Shown: in pieces, positions 17,811 to 26,092 of the stretch
Position numbering within the stretch: position 1 is the stretch's first letter
Layout of the letters: every line of letters begins with the position of its first letter
Origin: Acidobacteriota bacterium
GTDB taxonomy: Bacteria; Acidobacteriota; Aminicenantia; Aminicenantales; Saccharicenantaceae
Assembly: GCA_029569255.1 (NCBI GenBank)
Contig: JAKQUO010000019.1
Location: forward strand, 149,175-213,174
Reading direction: 5' to 3'
DNA length: 64,000 bases
Notes under the pieces: model-generated
The model's input: the letters and a program-made list of their open reading frames with translations, nothing else
Database searches by the model: none
Told to the model about the DNA's origin: nothing
Position numbers and translations under genes: made by a program

Positions 17811-18554
17811 CTACATGTACATGCCGCCGTTCACGCTGAGCACCTGGCCCGTGATGTACGACGCCTCCTCGGAGAGGAGGAATTGTACCGCAGCGGACAC
17901 GTCTTTGGGAAGCCCGAATTTCCGGAGGGGGATGGCCCCGAGGTAGGCCGCCTTGACCTCCTCGGGCAGGACCGCCGTCATGGCCGTCTCGATGAAGCCC
18001 GGAGCCACGGCGTTGACGGTGACGCCGCGGGAGCCGGCCTCTCGGGCCAGGGACTTGGCGAAGGCGATGACGCCGGCCTTGGACGCGGAGTAGTTGGTCT
18101 GCCCGGGATTGCCCATCAGGCCGGCGATCGAGGCGACGTTGACGATCCGGCCGTAGCGGGCCGCGACCATCGTCCGCAGGACGGCCCGGGAGAAGTTGAA
18201 CGTCCCCGTCAGGTTGACCCGGAGGACGAGGTCCCAATCCTCGTCCTTCATGCGCATGAGCAGGCCGTCGCGGGTGATGCCGGCGTTGTTGACCAGGTGG
18301 TCGATGCGCTTGTGCGCGGCCGCGACGGCCGCGACGGTCCGCTCCACGGCGGCGGCGTCGGCGACGTCGACGGCGTGGGCCTCGGCCCGGCCGCCGGCGG
18401 CGGCGATGGCCGCGGCCACGGCCTCGAGCTTCTCCCGCTGGACGTCGGCGAGGACGACGGTCGCCCCCGCCCCGGCCAGGTCGCGGGCGATGGCCTCGCC
18501 GATCCCCTGGGAGGCCCCGGTGACGATGGAGACCCGTCCTTCGAACCGCTTCAT
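17811..18554 (-). CDS. fabG: 3-oxoacyl-ACP reductase
   Basis: NADPH-dependent short-chain reductase that reduces 3-oxoacyl-ACP in each elongation cycle. 247 residues. Cofactor loop TGASQGIGEA (12-21), NNAG at 89-92 and the catalytic residues S142, Y155 and K159 (SIAGLMGNPGQTNYSASK). The C-terminus ends in the usual GQVLSVNGGMYM. Its ATG overlaps the plsX stop by four bases; acpP follows after 42 bases. Confidence 0.97.
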   Translation of the reverse strand: MKRFEGRVSIVTGASQGIGEAIARDLAGAGATVVLADVQREKLEAVAAAIAAAGGRAEAHAVDVADAAAVERTVAAVAAAHKRIDHLVNNAGITRDGLLMRMKDEDWDLVLRVNLTGTFNFSRAVLRTMVAARYGRIVNVASIAGLMGNPGQTNYSASKAGVIAFAKSLAREAGSRGVTVNAVAPGFIETAMTAVLPEEVKAAYLGAIPLRKFGLPKDVSAAVQFLLSEEASYITGQVLSVNGGMYM

Positions 18555-19564
18555 GCCCCGACTCCTTGGAGGGCGCGCTCGTAGCGGGCCAGCTCGCCCT
18601 GGATCTTCTCCTGGACCCGCCCGGCGACGAACTCGCGGGCCCGCAGGACGGCGCTGCGGACGGCGGCCGGGCTCGACCGGCCGTGCCCGATGACGCAGAC
18701 GCCGGCGACGCCGAGGAGCTGGGCGCCGCCGTATTCGGAGTAATCGATCTTCTTGAAGATCTTCTTGAGGTGCCGCTTCATGAGCAGGTAGCCGATCTTG
18801 GCGAAGATGTTCTTGGTGATCTCGTGCTTGGCCATGGCCACGACGTTCTGGACGACCCCCTCCGAGGCCTTGAGGGCGACGTTGCCGGTGAAGCCGTCGC
18901 TGACGATGACGTCGGCCGTCCCGGAGAAGAGGTCCTTGCCTTCGACGTTGCCGATGAACCGCAGGGGGGCCTCCTGGAGGCGGTCGAACGCCTCCTTGAC
19001 CAGGTCGTTGCCCTTGCCCTTCTCCTCGCCGATGCTCATCAGCCCGACCCGGGGGGCCTCGAGGCCGGCCACGGCCTCCATGAAGATCTTGCCCATGAGG
19101 GCGAACTGGACGAGGTTGTGCGGCTGGCAGTTGGCGTTGGCCCCGACGTCGAGGAGCAGGGTCTGGCCCTCCGGCGCCGGGACGAGCAGGGCCAGGGCCG
19201 GGCGGTCGACGCCGGGCAGGGCCCCCAGGACGTCGCGGGAGACGTAGACGACGGCCCCGGTGTTGCCCATGCTGACGAACGCGTCGGCCCGGCCGTCCTT
19301 GACGAGCTGGGCCCCGACCCGGATGGACGAGGCCTTCTTCTTTCGGAAGGCCAGCAGGCCGTCGCCCATGCCGATCTCCTCGGGGGCGTCGATGACCGAG
19401 GCCCGGGACGCGTCGAGGCCGCCGCGGTCGATCTCGCGGCGGATCGCCCCTTCGAGCCCGACGAGGAGGACGTCGACGCCGGTGTCGGCGGCGGCGCGCA
19501 GGGCTCCGGGCACGGTGGCCTTGGGGCCGATGTCCCCCCCCATCGCGTCGACGGCGATGCGCAT
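18551..19564 (-). CDS. plsX: Phosphate acyltransferase
   Basis: Makes acyl-phosphate from acyl-ACP for phospholipid synthesis by PlsY. 337 residues, normal length. It starts MRIAVDAMGGDIGPKATVPG and includes the family segments SMGNTGAVV, DVGANANCQPHNLVQFALMG, SIGEEKGKGNDLVKEAF and VSDGFTGNVALKASEG. ATG 19564 is chosen by homology to the family start; a longer frame upstream has no matching residues and overlaps rpmF. Upstream signals for ribosome binding are weak, consistent with coupling to rpmF 14 bases before. Confidence 0.97.
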   Translation of the reverse strand: MRIAVDAMGGDIGPKATVPGALRAAADTGVDVLLVGLEGAIRREIDRGGLDASRASVIDAPEEIGMGDGLLAFRKKKASSIRVGAQLVKDGRADAFVSMGNTGAVVYVSRDVLGALPGVDRPALALLVPAPEGQTLLLDVGANANCQPHNLVQFALMGKIFMEAVAGLEAPRVGLMSIGEEKGKGNDLVKEAFDRLQEAPLRFIGNVEGKDLFSGTADVIVSDGFTGNVALKASEGVVQNVVAMAKHEITKNIFAKIGYLLMKRHLKKIFKKIDYSEYGGAQLLGVAGVCVIGHGRSSPAAVRSAVLRAREFVAGRVQEKIQGELARYERALQGVGA

Positions 19565-19578
19565 GGCCGTCGCCCGGG

Positions 19579-19761
19579 TCAGTCTTCGGTCCCTTCCGTC
19601 ACCTGCCGGCCCTTGTAGTGGCCGCATTCGGGGCAGGCCCGGTGCGGCAGCTTGGGCTGGCCGCACTTGGGGCAGACGGAGAAGGCCGGCAGGGCGAGGC
19701 CGTCGTGCGAACGGCGCTTCCCCTTGCGCGTCGGCGAATGTCGTCTCTTCGGATTCGGCAT
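19579..19761 (-). CDS. rpmF: 50S ribosomal protein L32, zinc-ribbon form
   Basis: 60 residues starting MPNPKRRHSPTRKGKRR, with the zinc ribbon cysteines C30, C33, C43 and C46 (CPKCG...CPECG). Its ATG directly follows the TAA of the YceD gene, the widely conserved yceD-rpmF-plsX order that links ribosome and lipid synthesis. Confidence 0.97.
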   Translation of the reverse strand: MPNPKRRHSPTRKGKRRSHDGLALPAFSVCPKCGQPKLPHRACPECGHYKGRQVTEGTED

Positions 19762-20292
19762 TTAACTCTTGTCTCTCAGAAGGAATTCCAGCCTGGCGAC
19801 GCCGCTCTCCGGCTCCTTGACCAGGCAGGAGCACTTGGCCTCGCGGATGACCTCGCCGCAGACGGCGCAGATGCCCTCGCAGCCGGAGGAGCAGAGCGGC
19901 TTGGCCGGGAAGGTCAGGTTGAGCTGCTCGAGGACGACGGCCCTCAGGTCGAGCTGGCGTCCGCTGTAGAACAGCTGGTCGATCTTCTCGTCGGTCAGCT
20001 CCTCGGACAGCCCGTCGAGCTCCTCGGGCAGGAAGACGAGGTCGAACCGGCTGTCCACGGGGAACTCGAAGGGCGTCAGGCAGCGCGCGCAGACGAAGCT
20101 CAGCCGGGCCGTGACCCGGCCCTGGACCAGGACCTCGTCCCCCGACAGCCGGACGGTCAGGTCGGCCCGGGCCGGTTCGAGGAAGACGGCGTTCTCCTCG
20201 ACGAGATCGAGGCTGACGAACTCGAAGTCCCGGGCGACATGGAGCCCGTCCTTCGGCAGCCGGTCGATATCGATCATCATCGTCGTGTCCAC
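19762..20292 (-). CDS. yceD: YceD/DUF177 family protein
   Basis: About 176 residues. Family features are an all-beta N-terminal half, RLSFVCARCLTPFEFPVD (cysteines near 68 and 71) and a cysteine-rich C-terminal part (CSSGCEGICAVCG...CSC) that looks metal-binding. In other bacteria the family is encoded with L32 and affects 23S rRNA maturation. GTG 20292 is chosen because GAAGGA lies seven bases upstream and the start falls about 25 bases after the predicted transcription start; two ATGs at 20280 and 20277 are alternatives. Longer frames would begin inside the promoter. Confidence 0.88.
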   Translation of the reverse strand: MDTTMMIDIDRLPKDGLHVARDFEFVSLDLVEENAVFLEPARADLTVRLSGDEVLVQGRVTARLSFVCARCLTPFEFPVDSRFDLVFLPEELDGLSEELTDEKIDQLFYSGRQLDLRAVVLEQLNLTFPAKPLCSSGCEGICAVCGEVIREAKCSCLVKEPESGVARLEFLLRDKS

Positions 20293-20323
20293 TCTCACGT
20301 CCTTCGGGAAAAAATTTCTCTTC

Positions 20324-20351
20324 ATTATACCAATTGACCCCGGGATGTCAA
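20324..20351 (-). promoter_or_regulatory. Strong sigma-70 promoter of the yceD-rpmF-fab-etf operon
   Basis: Minus strand TTGACA (20351-20346), 16-base spacer, TATAAT (20329-20324): both hexamers match consensus perfectly. It drives eight genes down to etfA. The -35 box is interleaved with the region upstream of the divergent 81-aa gene. Confidence 0.85.
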
Positions 20352-20367
20352 CCGGGCCCTGAACGAG

Positions 20368-20373
20368 TATAAT
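20368..20373 (+). promoter_or_regulatory. Perfect -10 box giving a leaderless mRNA
   Basis: TATAAT followed by only seven bases (ATCCCCC) before the ATG at 20381, so transcription should begin at or within a base or two of the start codon. The -35 region is weak (TGTCAA, 16 bases upstream, the reverse face of the divergent -35). Confidence 0.6.
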
Positions 20374-20380
20374 ATCCCCC

Positions 20381-20626
20381 ATGGGCGGCTTCAACACGCG
20401 GGTGGAGTACGGGGGCGAGACCTTCATCGTCCAGACCCAGGACAAGGGGCTCGGGGCCCGGTACGTCGAGTCCCTGATCTACCGGTCGGGCCGGCTGCTG
20501 GCCTCCAAGCGGGCCTCCTACGCGGCCTTCGCGGCCGAGCCCGACCTCGCCGACCGCATCGAGCGGATGATGGGGGAGCAGCACAAGGCCATCCTCGGCC
20601 AGATCGTCGAAGGCAGGTTCGTCTGA
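20381..20626 (+). CDS. Conserved-looking 81-residue protein of unknown function
   Basis: Small acidic/basic-mixed protein with no membrane segment or signal. It reads as a beta-strand region (residues 5-35, VEYGGETFIVQTQDKGLG...) then helices (residues 45-80, ending ILGQIVEGRFV). It starts at an ATG seven bases after a perfect -10 box and overlaps the start of polA by four bases, so translation of polA is probably coupled to it. I do not recognise a named family. High G+C third positions and clean spacing support it as real. Confidence 0.7.
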   Translation: MGGFNTRVEYGGETFIVQTQDKGLGARYVESLIYRSGRLLASKRASYAAFAAEPDLADRIERMMGEQHKAILGQIVEGRFV

Positions 20627-23295
20627 CCCCGAAACGGCTCTTCCTCATCGACGGGACCTCCCTCCTCTACCGCTCCTACTACGCCGTCCGCGGCCTGGCC
20701 AGTTCGCGGGGCGAGCCGACGGGGGCCATATACGGCTTTCTCGGCTCCCTGCGGAAGCTCCTGGACCAGGAGAAGCCCGACTATCTCGGCGTCGTCTTCG
20801 ACGTCAAGGGCCCGACCGTCCGCCACGAGGAGTACGAGAAGTACAAGGCCCAGCGCAAGCCCATGCCGGACGACCTCGTCCCCCAGGTCCCGAGGCTCAA
20901 GGACGTCCTCCGGGCCCTGAACGTCGCCACGGCCGAGTTCCCCAAGTACGAGGCCGACGACGCCATCGCCACGCTGGCCGTCCAGGCGGCCGGGAAGGGG
21001 CTCCGGACGGTCATCGTCTCCACGGACAAGGACCTGCTCCAGCTCGTCGACGAGACGACCTCCGTCTGGAACCCGTCCAAGGAGAAGATGCTCGACGCCG
21101 CCGGGGTCGAGGAGTTCTTCGGCGTCGGGGCCGGCCAGGTCGTCGACGTCCTGGCGCTCTGGGGCGACCCTTCGGACAACGTCCCCGGCGTCCCGGGGAT
21201 CGGCGAGAAGACGGCCAAGGCCCTGATCGGGGAGTTCGGCTCCCTCGACGCACTCCTGGCCGGCCTCGACAAGGTCAAGAATCCCCGGGTCCGGGAGAAG
21301 CTCGAGTCCCCCGGGAACAGGGACCTCCTCGAGCTCAGCCGGCGCCTGGTCACGGTCCGCCGCGACCTCGGCCTCGAGCTCGACCTGGACCGCTACGCCG
21401 TCCGGCCGCCCGACGAGGCCGAGACGGTCCGGCTCTTCGGCGAGCTCGAGTTCGCCTCGCTCCTGCCCGACTTCCTGAAGTCGCCGCGGCCGCCGGCCCG
21501 GGACTTCCGGACGATCCTCGACGAAGGCGAGCTCGAGGCCCTGGCCCGGCGGATCCGGGACGCCGGGGCCGTCGCTCTGGACACCGAGACCGACAGCCCC
21601 GCGCCCACCCGGGCCCGCCTGGTCGGGCTGTCCTTGTCGCCGCGGCCGGGCGAGGCCTTCTACGTCCCCGTCGGGCACAAGTACCTCGGGGCCCCGGCCC
21701 AGGTCCCGAAGGACCGGGCCCTGGCCATCCTCCGCCCAGCGCTCGAGGACCCGGCCGTCGCCAAGACGGGCCAGAACATCAAGTACGACCTCATCGTCCT
21801 CGAGCGCGAGGGGGTCCGCCTGGCCGGGATCGCCCGGGACACGATGGTCCTGTCCTACCTCCTCGAGCCGAACTGGGGAAGGCACAACCTGGACCGGCTC
21901 GCCCTCCACTACCTCCGCGAGGCCAAGATCCCCTATGAAGAGGTCGCCGGCAAGGGCAAGAACGAGCAGACCATGGACAAGGTCCCGGTCGAGCGGGCCG
22001 CCCCCTACGCCTGCGAGGACGCCGCCCTGGCCGGGGAGCTCGGGACGCTCCTCTGGGACCGGGTCGTGGCCCGCCGGCTCGACCGGCTCTACGAGGAGAT
22101 CGAGCGGCCCCTCATCGACGTCCTGGCCCGGATGGAGGTCGACGGGGTCCGGGTCGACCCCGCGGTCCTCAAGGCCATGTCCAAGGAGCTCGAGGGGGAG
22201 GCCGCCCGTCTCGAGAAGGAGATCTGCGCCCTGGCCGGCGTCTCCTTCAACGTCAACTCCCCGCGCCAGCTGGCCGACGTCCTCTTCCACAAGCTGGGGC
22301 TCCGGCCGGCGCGCCGGACCCGGGTGACCAAAGGTTTCTCGACCTCCCTCGACGTCCTCGAGGACATGGCCGGGGAGCACCCGGCCGTCGGCCTCGTCCT
22401 CGAGTACCGGCAGGTGGCCAAGCTCAAGTCGACCTACGCGGACGCCCTGCCCGCCCTGATCAACCCGGAAACGGGGCGCATCCACACCTCCTACAACCAG
22501 ACGGTGGCCAGCACCGGCCGGCTGTCGTCGAGCGAGCCGAACCTCCAGAACATCCCCGCCCGCGGGCCCTGGGGCGCGCGCTTCCGCCGGGCCTTCGTCC
22601 CGGACCCGGGCCACCTCCTGCTCGCGGCCGACTACTCCCAGATCGAGCTCCGCGTCCTGGCCCACCTGTCGGGGGACCGGGCCCTGCTCGAGACCTTCCG
22701 GGCCGGACGGGACGTCCACGAGGAGACGGCCCGGCTCGTCTTCGGGGACGACCGTTCGGCCGACGCCCGGCGGCGGGCCAAGGTCATCAACTTCAGCATC
22801 ATCTACGGGACCTCGGCCTTCTCCCTGGCCCGCGAGCTCGGGACCTCGGCCGGCGAGGCCCAGAAGTTCATCGACCGCTATTTCGCCGGGCTGCCCCAGG
22901 TCCGGGAGTACCTCGACCGGATCGTCGAGGAGGCCCGGGAGAAGGGTTATTCGGAGACGATCTTCGGCCGCCAGCGCCAGGTCCCCGAGCTCCGGGCCCC
23001 CGACCGGGCCCTCCAGCAGGCCGGGCGGCGGATCGCCCTCAACAACCCCATCCAGGGCTCCGCCGCCGACATCATCAAGATCGCCATGCTCCGGGCCGCC
23101 CGGGCCCTCGAACGGGAGAAGCTGCGGACGCGCATGATCCTCCAGGTCCACGACGAGCTCGTCTTCGAGGTCCCGGAGGGCGAGCGCGCCGCCGCCGAGC
23201 CGCTGGTGAGGGAGGCGATGTCGGGCGCGGCCGATCTCGACGTCCCGCTCGAGGTGCGCCTGGGCTTCGGGCGGAATTGGGCCGACGCGAAATAG
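20623..23295 (+). CDS. polA: DNA polymerase I, probable CTG start
   Basis: 890 residues with all three activities. 5'-nuclease domain from the first residues (KRLFLIDGTSLLYRSYY); 3'-5' exonuclease with its acidic motif ALDTETDS near residue 322, NIKYDLIVLE and YACEDA; polymerase motifs DYSQIELRVLAHLSGD (~669), the O-helix KVINFSIIYG (~721) and QVHDELVFEV (~841). Repair and Okazaki-fragment processing. There is no in-frame ATG, GTG or TTG before codon 81, which is already inside the nuclease domain. The family start aligns with CTG 20623, which overlaps the previous stop (CTGA), with AAGGCAGG just upstream. Confidence 0.93.
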   Translation: MTPKRLFLIDGTSLLYRSYYAVRGLASSRGEPTGAIYGFLGSLRKLLDQEKPDYLGVVFDVKGPTVRHEEYEKYKAQRKPMPDDLVPQVPRLKDVLRALNVATAEFPKYEADDAIATLAVQAAGKGLRTVIVSTDKDLLQLVDETTSVWNPSKEKMLDAAGVEEFFGVGAGQVVDVLALWGDPSDNVPGVPGIGEKTAKALIGEFGSLDALLAGLDKVKNPRVREKLESPGNRDLLELSRRLVTVRRDLGLELDLDRYAVRPPDEAETVRLFGELEFASLLPDFLKSPRPPARDFRTILDEGELEALARRIRDAGAVALDTETDSPAPTRARLVGLSLSPRPGEAFYVPVGHKYLGAPAQVPKDRALAILRPALEDPAVAKTGQNIKYDLIVLEREGVRLAGIARDTMVLSYLLEPNWGRHNLDRLALHYLREAKIPYEEVAGKGKNEQTMDKVPVERAAPYACEDAALAGELGTLLWDRVVARRLDRLYEEIERPLIDVLARMEVDGVRVDPAVLKAMSKELEGEAARLEKEICALAGVSFNVNSPRQLADVLFHKLGLRPARRTRVTKGFSTSLDVLEDMAGEHPAVGLVLEYRQVAKLKSTYADALPALINPETGRIHTSYNQTVASTGRLSSSEPNLQNIPARGPWGARFRRAFVPDPGHLLLAADYSQIELRVLAHLSGDRALLETFRAGRDVHEETARLVFGDDRSADARRRAKVINFSIIYGTSAFSLARELGTSAGEAQKFIDRYFAGLPQVREYLDRIVEEAREKGYSETIFGRQRQVPELRAPDRALQQAGRRIALNNPIQGSAADIIKIAMLRAARALEREKLRTRMILQVHDELVFEVPEGERAAAEPLVREAMSGAADLDVPLEVRLGFGRNWADAK

Positions 23296-23324
23296 CCCGG
23301 ATTCCCGGGCTGTTTCGCGTCGGC
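23281..23324. terminator. 20-bp hairpin across the polA stop, between convergent genes
   Basis: GCCGACGCGAAA, T, AGCCCGG, loop ATTC, CCGGGCT, G, TTTCGCGTCGGC: a 20-pair stem with one T-G position. The left arm contains the last four polA codons and the stop. It lies 23 bases from the stop of the convergent GNAT gene. No T-tract follows, so it may be a bidirectional terminator of the hairpin-only kind or an mRNA 3'-end stabiliser. Confidence 0.65.
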
Positions 23325-23347
23325 AGGGCGGAGCCCGGGCCGGCGCC

Positions 23348-24472
23348 TCACAGCATCTTGTAGAAGGCCCGGAACTTCTTGTAGACGACGCCGCCCATGC
23401 GCTCCATCTCGGCCCGGACCTTGACGTTGGCCTCCATCTCGTGGTGGGTGTCCATCATCTCGTAGCCGGCCTCGTAGGCTTCGATGATGATCCTCGTGCC
23501 CATGAGGACGTCGAGCCCCTGGCCGCGGTACTGTTCCTTGATGGCCCCGAGCAGGAGGTCGAGCTGCTTCGTCTTCTTGGCCGCCCGGAGGACGTGGATG
23601 AAGCCGAAGGGCAGGAGCCGGCCCCGGGCCTTGCGGAGGCCCTCGGTCATGTCCGGCATGGCGATGACGAAGGCGACCAGCTCGTCGCCCTTCTTGACCG
23701 CCTTGATGAAGCGAGGGTCGAGGATGGGCAGGTAGCGCTTGGCCAGGTCGTCCATCTCCTGCTCCTCGAGGGGAGCGAAGCCGTAGATGTTCCCGGTCAT
23801 GTAGGTCTCGTTCATGAGCGCCAGGACGGGCCGGATCCAGGGCTTGATCTCCCTGCGCCTCTTGAACTCGATGAGCTCGTAGGTCCCCCGCTTCATGGCC
23901 CGCTCGAAGATCCTCTTGTAGAACTCCGGCGGCTCCTTGGGCACGGCCAGCTTGTAGACGAACCAGTCGATGTCCTTGGCGTAGCCGTCCTCCTCGAGGA
24001 ACTTGGGCATCCACTCGAAGTTGTAGTAGGTGGCGATGGTGGCCCGGTGCTCGAAGCCCTCGATGAGGAAGCCCTCGGGGTCCTGGTCCGAGAAGCCGTA
24101 CGGGCCGACGATCTTGGTCATGCCCCTGTCCCGGGCCCAGGCCTCGACGGCGCGCAGGAGGGCCGTGAACGCCTCGCGGTCCTCGCAGACGTCGAGGTAG
24201 CCGAAGCGGGCCGTGCGCTCGTTCCGGTGCTCGTTGAAGCGGTGGTTGATGATGCCCATGACCCGGCCGACGGGGCGCCCGTCCTTGAAGGCCAGCAGGA
24301 GGGCCGTGTCACAGTAGCCGAAGGCCTTGTTCTTGCCCTTGTCGAAGTACTTCCATTCGTCCATGTAGATGGGGTGGACCCAGTTCTCGTGGCCGGCGTG
24401 GATCTTCTCGGGCAGGTAGATGAACGTCTTCAGGTCCCCGCGGGACCGGACCTCTCGGATGTCGACGGCCAT
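23348..24472 (-). CDS. GNAT-like N-acetyltransferase family protein
   Basis: 374 residues, cytoplasmic. It looks like two tandem GNAT-type halves: an N-terminal part (about residues 5-180, with ALLLAFKDGRPVGRVMGIIN and a DREAFTALLRAVEAWARDRG helix) and a C-terminal part (about 200-374) ending in a substrate/CoA region EQYRGQGLDVLMGTRIIIEA (about 320-340), whose YRGQGL resembles the acetyl-CoA pyrophosphate loop. ATG 24472 has GAGGTGA six bases upstream; longer frames lack any signal. No neighbour points to a substrate. Substrate unknown. Confidence 0.75.
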   Translation of the reverse strand: MAVDIREVRSRGDLKTFIYLPEKIHAGHENWVHPIYMDEWKYFDKGKNKAFGYCDTALLLAFKDGRPVGRVMGIINHRFNEHRNERTARFGYLDVCEDREAFTALLRAVEAWARDRGMTKIVGPYGFSDQDPEGFLIEGFEHRATIATYYNFEWMPKFLEEDGYAKDIDWFVYKLAVPKEPPEFYKRIFERAMKRGTYELIEFKRRREIKPWIRPVLALMNETYMTGNIYGFAPLEEQEMDDLAKRYLPILDPRFIKAVKKGDELVAFVIAMPDMTEGLRKARGRLLPFGFIHVLRAAKKTKQLDLLLGAIKEQYRGQGLDVLMGTRIIIEAYEAGYEMMDTHHEMEANVKVRAEMERMGGVVYKKFRAFYKML

Positions 24473-24512
24473 GGCTTCACCTCGTTTCAGGGACGACGAT
24501 GCGGTTCCCCCC

Positions 24513-24541
24513 CTTATCCCACTTTTCCGGGCAAAAATCAA
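24513..24541 (-). promoter_or_regulatory. Probable promoter of the GNAT gene
   Basis: Minus strand TTGATT (24541-24536), 17-base spacer, GATAAG (24518-24513). Moderate match; position is right for the ATG at 24472. Confidence 0.45.
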
Positions 24542-24598
24542 CCCCGGTCCCGCTCTGGAAATCCCTGTTCAAAAACCGAGAACGGCGTGTGGAAAACC

Positions 24599-24627
24599 TT
24601 GACAGTCCCGGGACCCGTCAATATACT
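24599..24627 (+). promoter_or_regulatory. Sigma-70 promoter of the hydrogenase operon
   Basis: TTGACA (24599-24604), 17-base spacer, TATACT (24622-24627). Near-perfect consensus, about 35 bases upstream of the first gene's ATG. No further promoter is seen in the following 9.4 kb, where genes overlap or lie within about 16 bases of each other. Confidence 0.8.
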
Positions 24628-24661
24628 AGGCCTTCTCAATTAAGGAAGGCAGTTCGTCCCC

Positions 24662-26092
24662 ATGAACGTCGAAACAACCGTCCTCCTCACGGTCCTCCTC
24701 CCCATCCTCGGCTCGCTGGCCGTGCCGCTCGCCGCCCTGGCCGGGAGGCGGGCCCGTTCGGCCTGGGCCATCCTGGTGAGCGGCGCGACGGCCGTCTTGC
24801 CCCTGACGCTCCTCCCCTTCGCTCTCGAGGGAGGGGAGCAGGTCATCCGCAAGACCCTGACGCTGGGCTTCGACGCCGTCATCGTCGTCGACCCCCTGTC
24901 GGTCTTCATGGCCTCGGTCTCGTCGTTCATCGGCTTCCTCATCGTCGTCTACTCGCTCGGCTACATCCGCCGGGAGGAGAACCAGAGCGAGTACTACCTC
25001 ATGGTCCTGCTCTTCATCGGGGCGATGATGGGCCTCGTCTTCTCCGGCAACCTCGTCTTCCTCTACCTCTTCTGGGAGATCATCGCCATCGCCTGCTGGC
25101 GCCTCATCGGCTTCTACCGGGCCCCCGACCACGTCCGCAAGGCCGACAAGGCCTTCCTGCTGACCTTCTTCGGCGCCGTGGTCATGCTCTTCGGCTTCAT
25201 CCAGATCTACGGCGTGACCAACACCTTCGACATCACGGCCATGCGCGGCACCGTGGCGCCCGGCTCGGCCGTCCTGCTCATCCTCTTCGGCCTGTTCTCG
25301 AAGTCGGCCACCGTGCCGCTCCACACCTGGCTGCCCGACGCCGGCGTCGCCCCGACGACGGTCACGGCCCTGCTCCACGCCGCCGTCCTGGTCAAGATCG
25401 GCGTCTACGCCTTCGCCCGGCTCTTCCTCTACGCCTTCCGCCTGCCCGACGGGTGGCAGCAGGCCCTGCCGGTCATCGTCATGGTCTCGAGCCTCGTCGC
25501 CGCCGGCGCGGCCGCGGTCGAGAACGACCTCAAGAGGATCCTGGCCTACTCGACCGTCAGCCAGATCGGCTACATCTTCCTCGGCTTCTCGGCCATGAAC
25601 GCCGCCGGGGTCTCCGGGTCTCTCCTCTTCATCCTCATGCACGGCCTGGCCAAGGCCGGGCTCTTCCTCTGCGCCGGCATCGTCATCCACGCCGTCCACA
25701 CCAAGGACATCCGCGAGATGGGCGGCCTCATCCGGACCATGCCTGTCACGGCCGCGGCCTTCCTCGTCTGCGCCTTCTCCGTCATCGGCATCCCGCCCTT
25801 CGGCGGGTTCTTCTCCAAGTTCCTGGTCGTCCTCGGCACGGTCCAGGCCGGGCGCCCCTGGGTCGCCGCCCTGGCCCTGTTCACGGCCGTCCTGACGATG
25901 TACTACCTCTTCAAGGTCTTCTCGATGGTCTTCCTCGGCCAGGCCAAACGCCCGGCCCCCGAGGGGACGAAATCCATGGTCTGCGTCGTCGCGGCCCTGG
26001 CCGTCTTCAGCCTGGCGGCCGGGCTCCTCGTCGCCTTCCCGATGAAGCTGACGAACATCGCCACGACGCAGATGAGTTGGTGGCTCCGATGA
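24662..26092 (+). CDS. Antiporter-like membrane subunit, NuoL/M type (first of three)
   Basis: 476-residue integral membrane protein with about 14 helices, homologous to the Mrp antiporter/NuoL-M-N family that forms proton channels. Key features are VVDPLSVFMASVSSFIGFL, the helix with the conserved Glu in LYLFWEIIAIACWRLIGFY, the Lys in LFSKSATVPLHTWLPDA and the second Lys region ENDLKRILAYSTVSQIGY. It lacks the long C-terminal lateral helix of NuoL. It opens the hydrogenase operon; GGAAGG lies about 14 bases before the ATG. By motif it is closest to NuoL/HyfB/MbhH-type proteins; assignment to one Nuo letter is uncertain. Confidence 0.9.
   Translation: MNVETTVLLTVLLPILGSLAVPLAALAGRRARSAWAILVSGATAVLPLTLLPFALEGGEQVIRKTLTLGFDAVIVVDPLSVFMASVSSFIGFLIVVYSLGYIRREENQSEYYLMVLLFIGAMMGLVFSGNLVFLYLFWEIIAIACWRLIGFYRAPDHVRKADKAFLLTFFGAVVMLFGFIQIYGVTNTFDITAMRGTVAPGSAVLLILFGLFSKSATVPLHTWLPDAGVAPTTVTALLHAAVLVKIGVYAFARLFLYAFRLPDGWQQALPVIVMVSSLVAAGAAAVENDLKRILAYSTVSQIGYIFLGFSAMNAAGVSGSLLFILMHGLAKAGLFLCAGIVIHAVHTKDIREMGGLIRTMPVTAAAFLVCAFSVIGIPPFGGFFSKFLVVLGTVQAGRPWVAALALFTAVLTMYYLFKVFSMVFLGQAKRPAPEGTKSMVCVVAALAVFSLAAGLLVAFPMKLTNIATTQMSWWLR

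Noticed and set aside
20518-23151. An 877-codon open frame antisense to polA
   Set aside because: Shadow of polA; low-complexity Gly/Asp/Leu/Val composition, no start signals.
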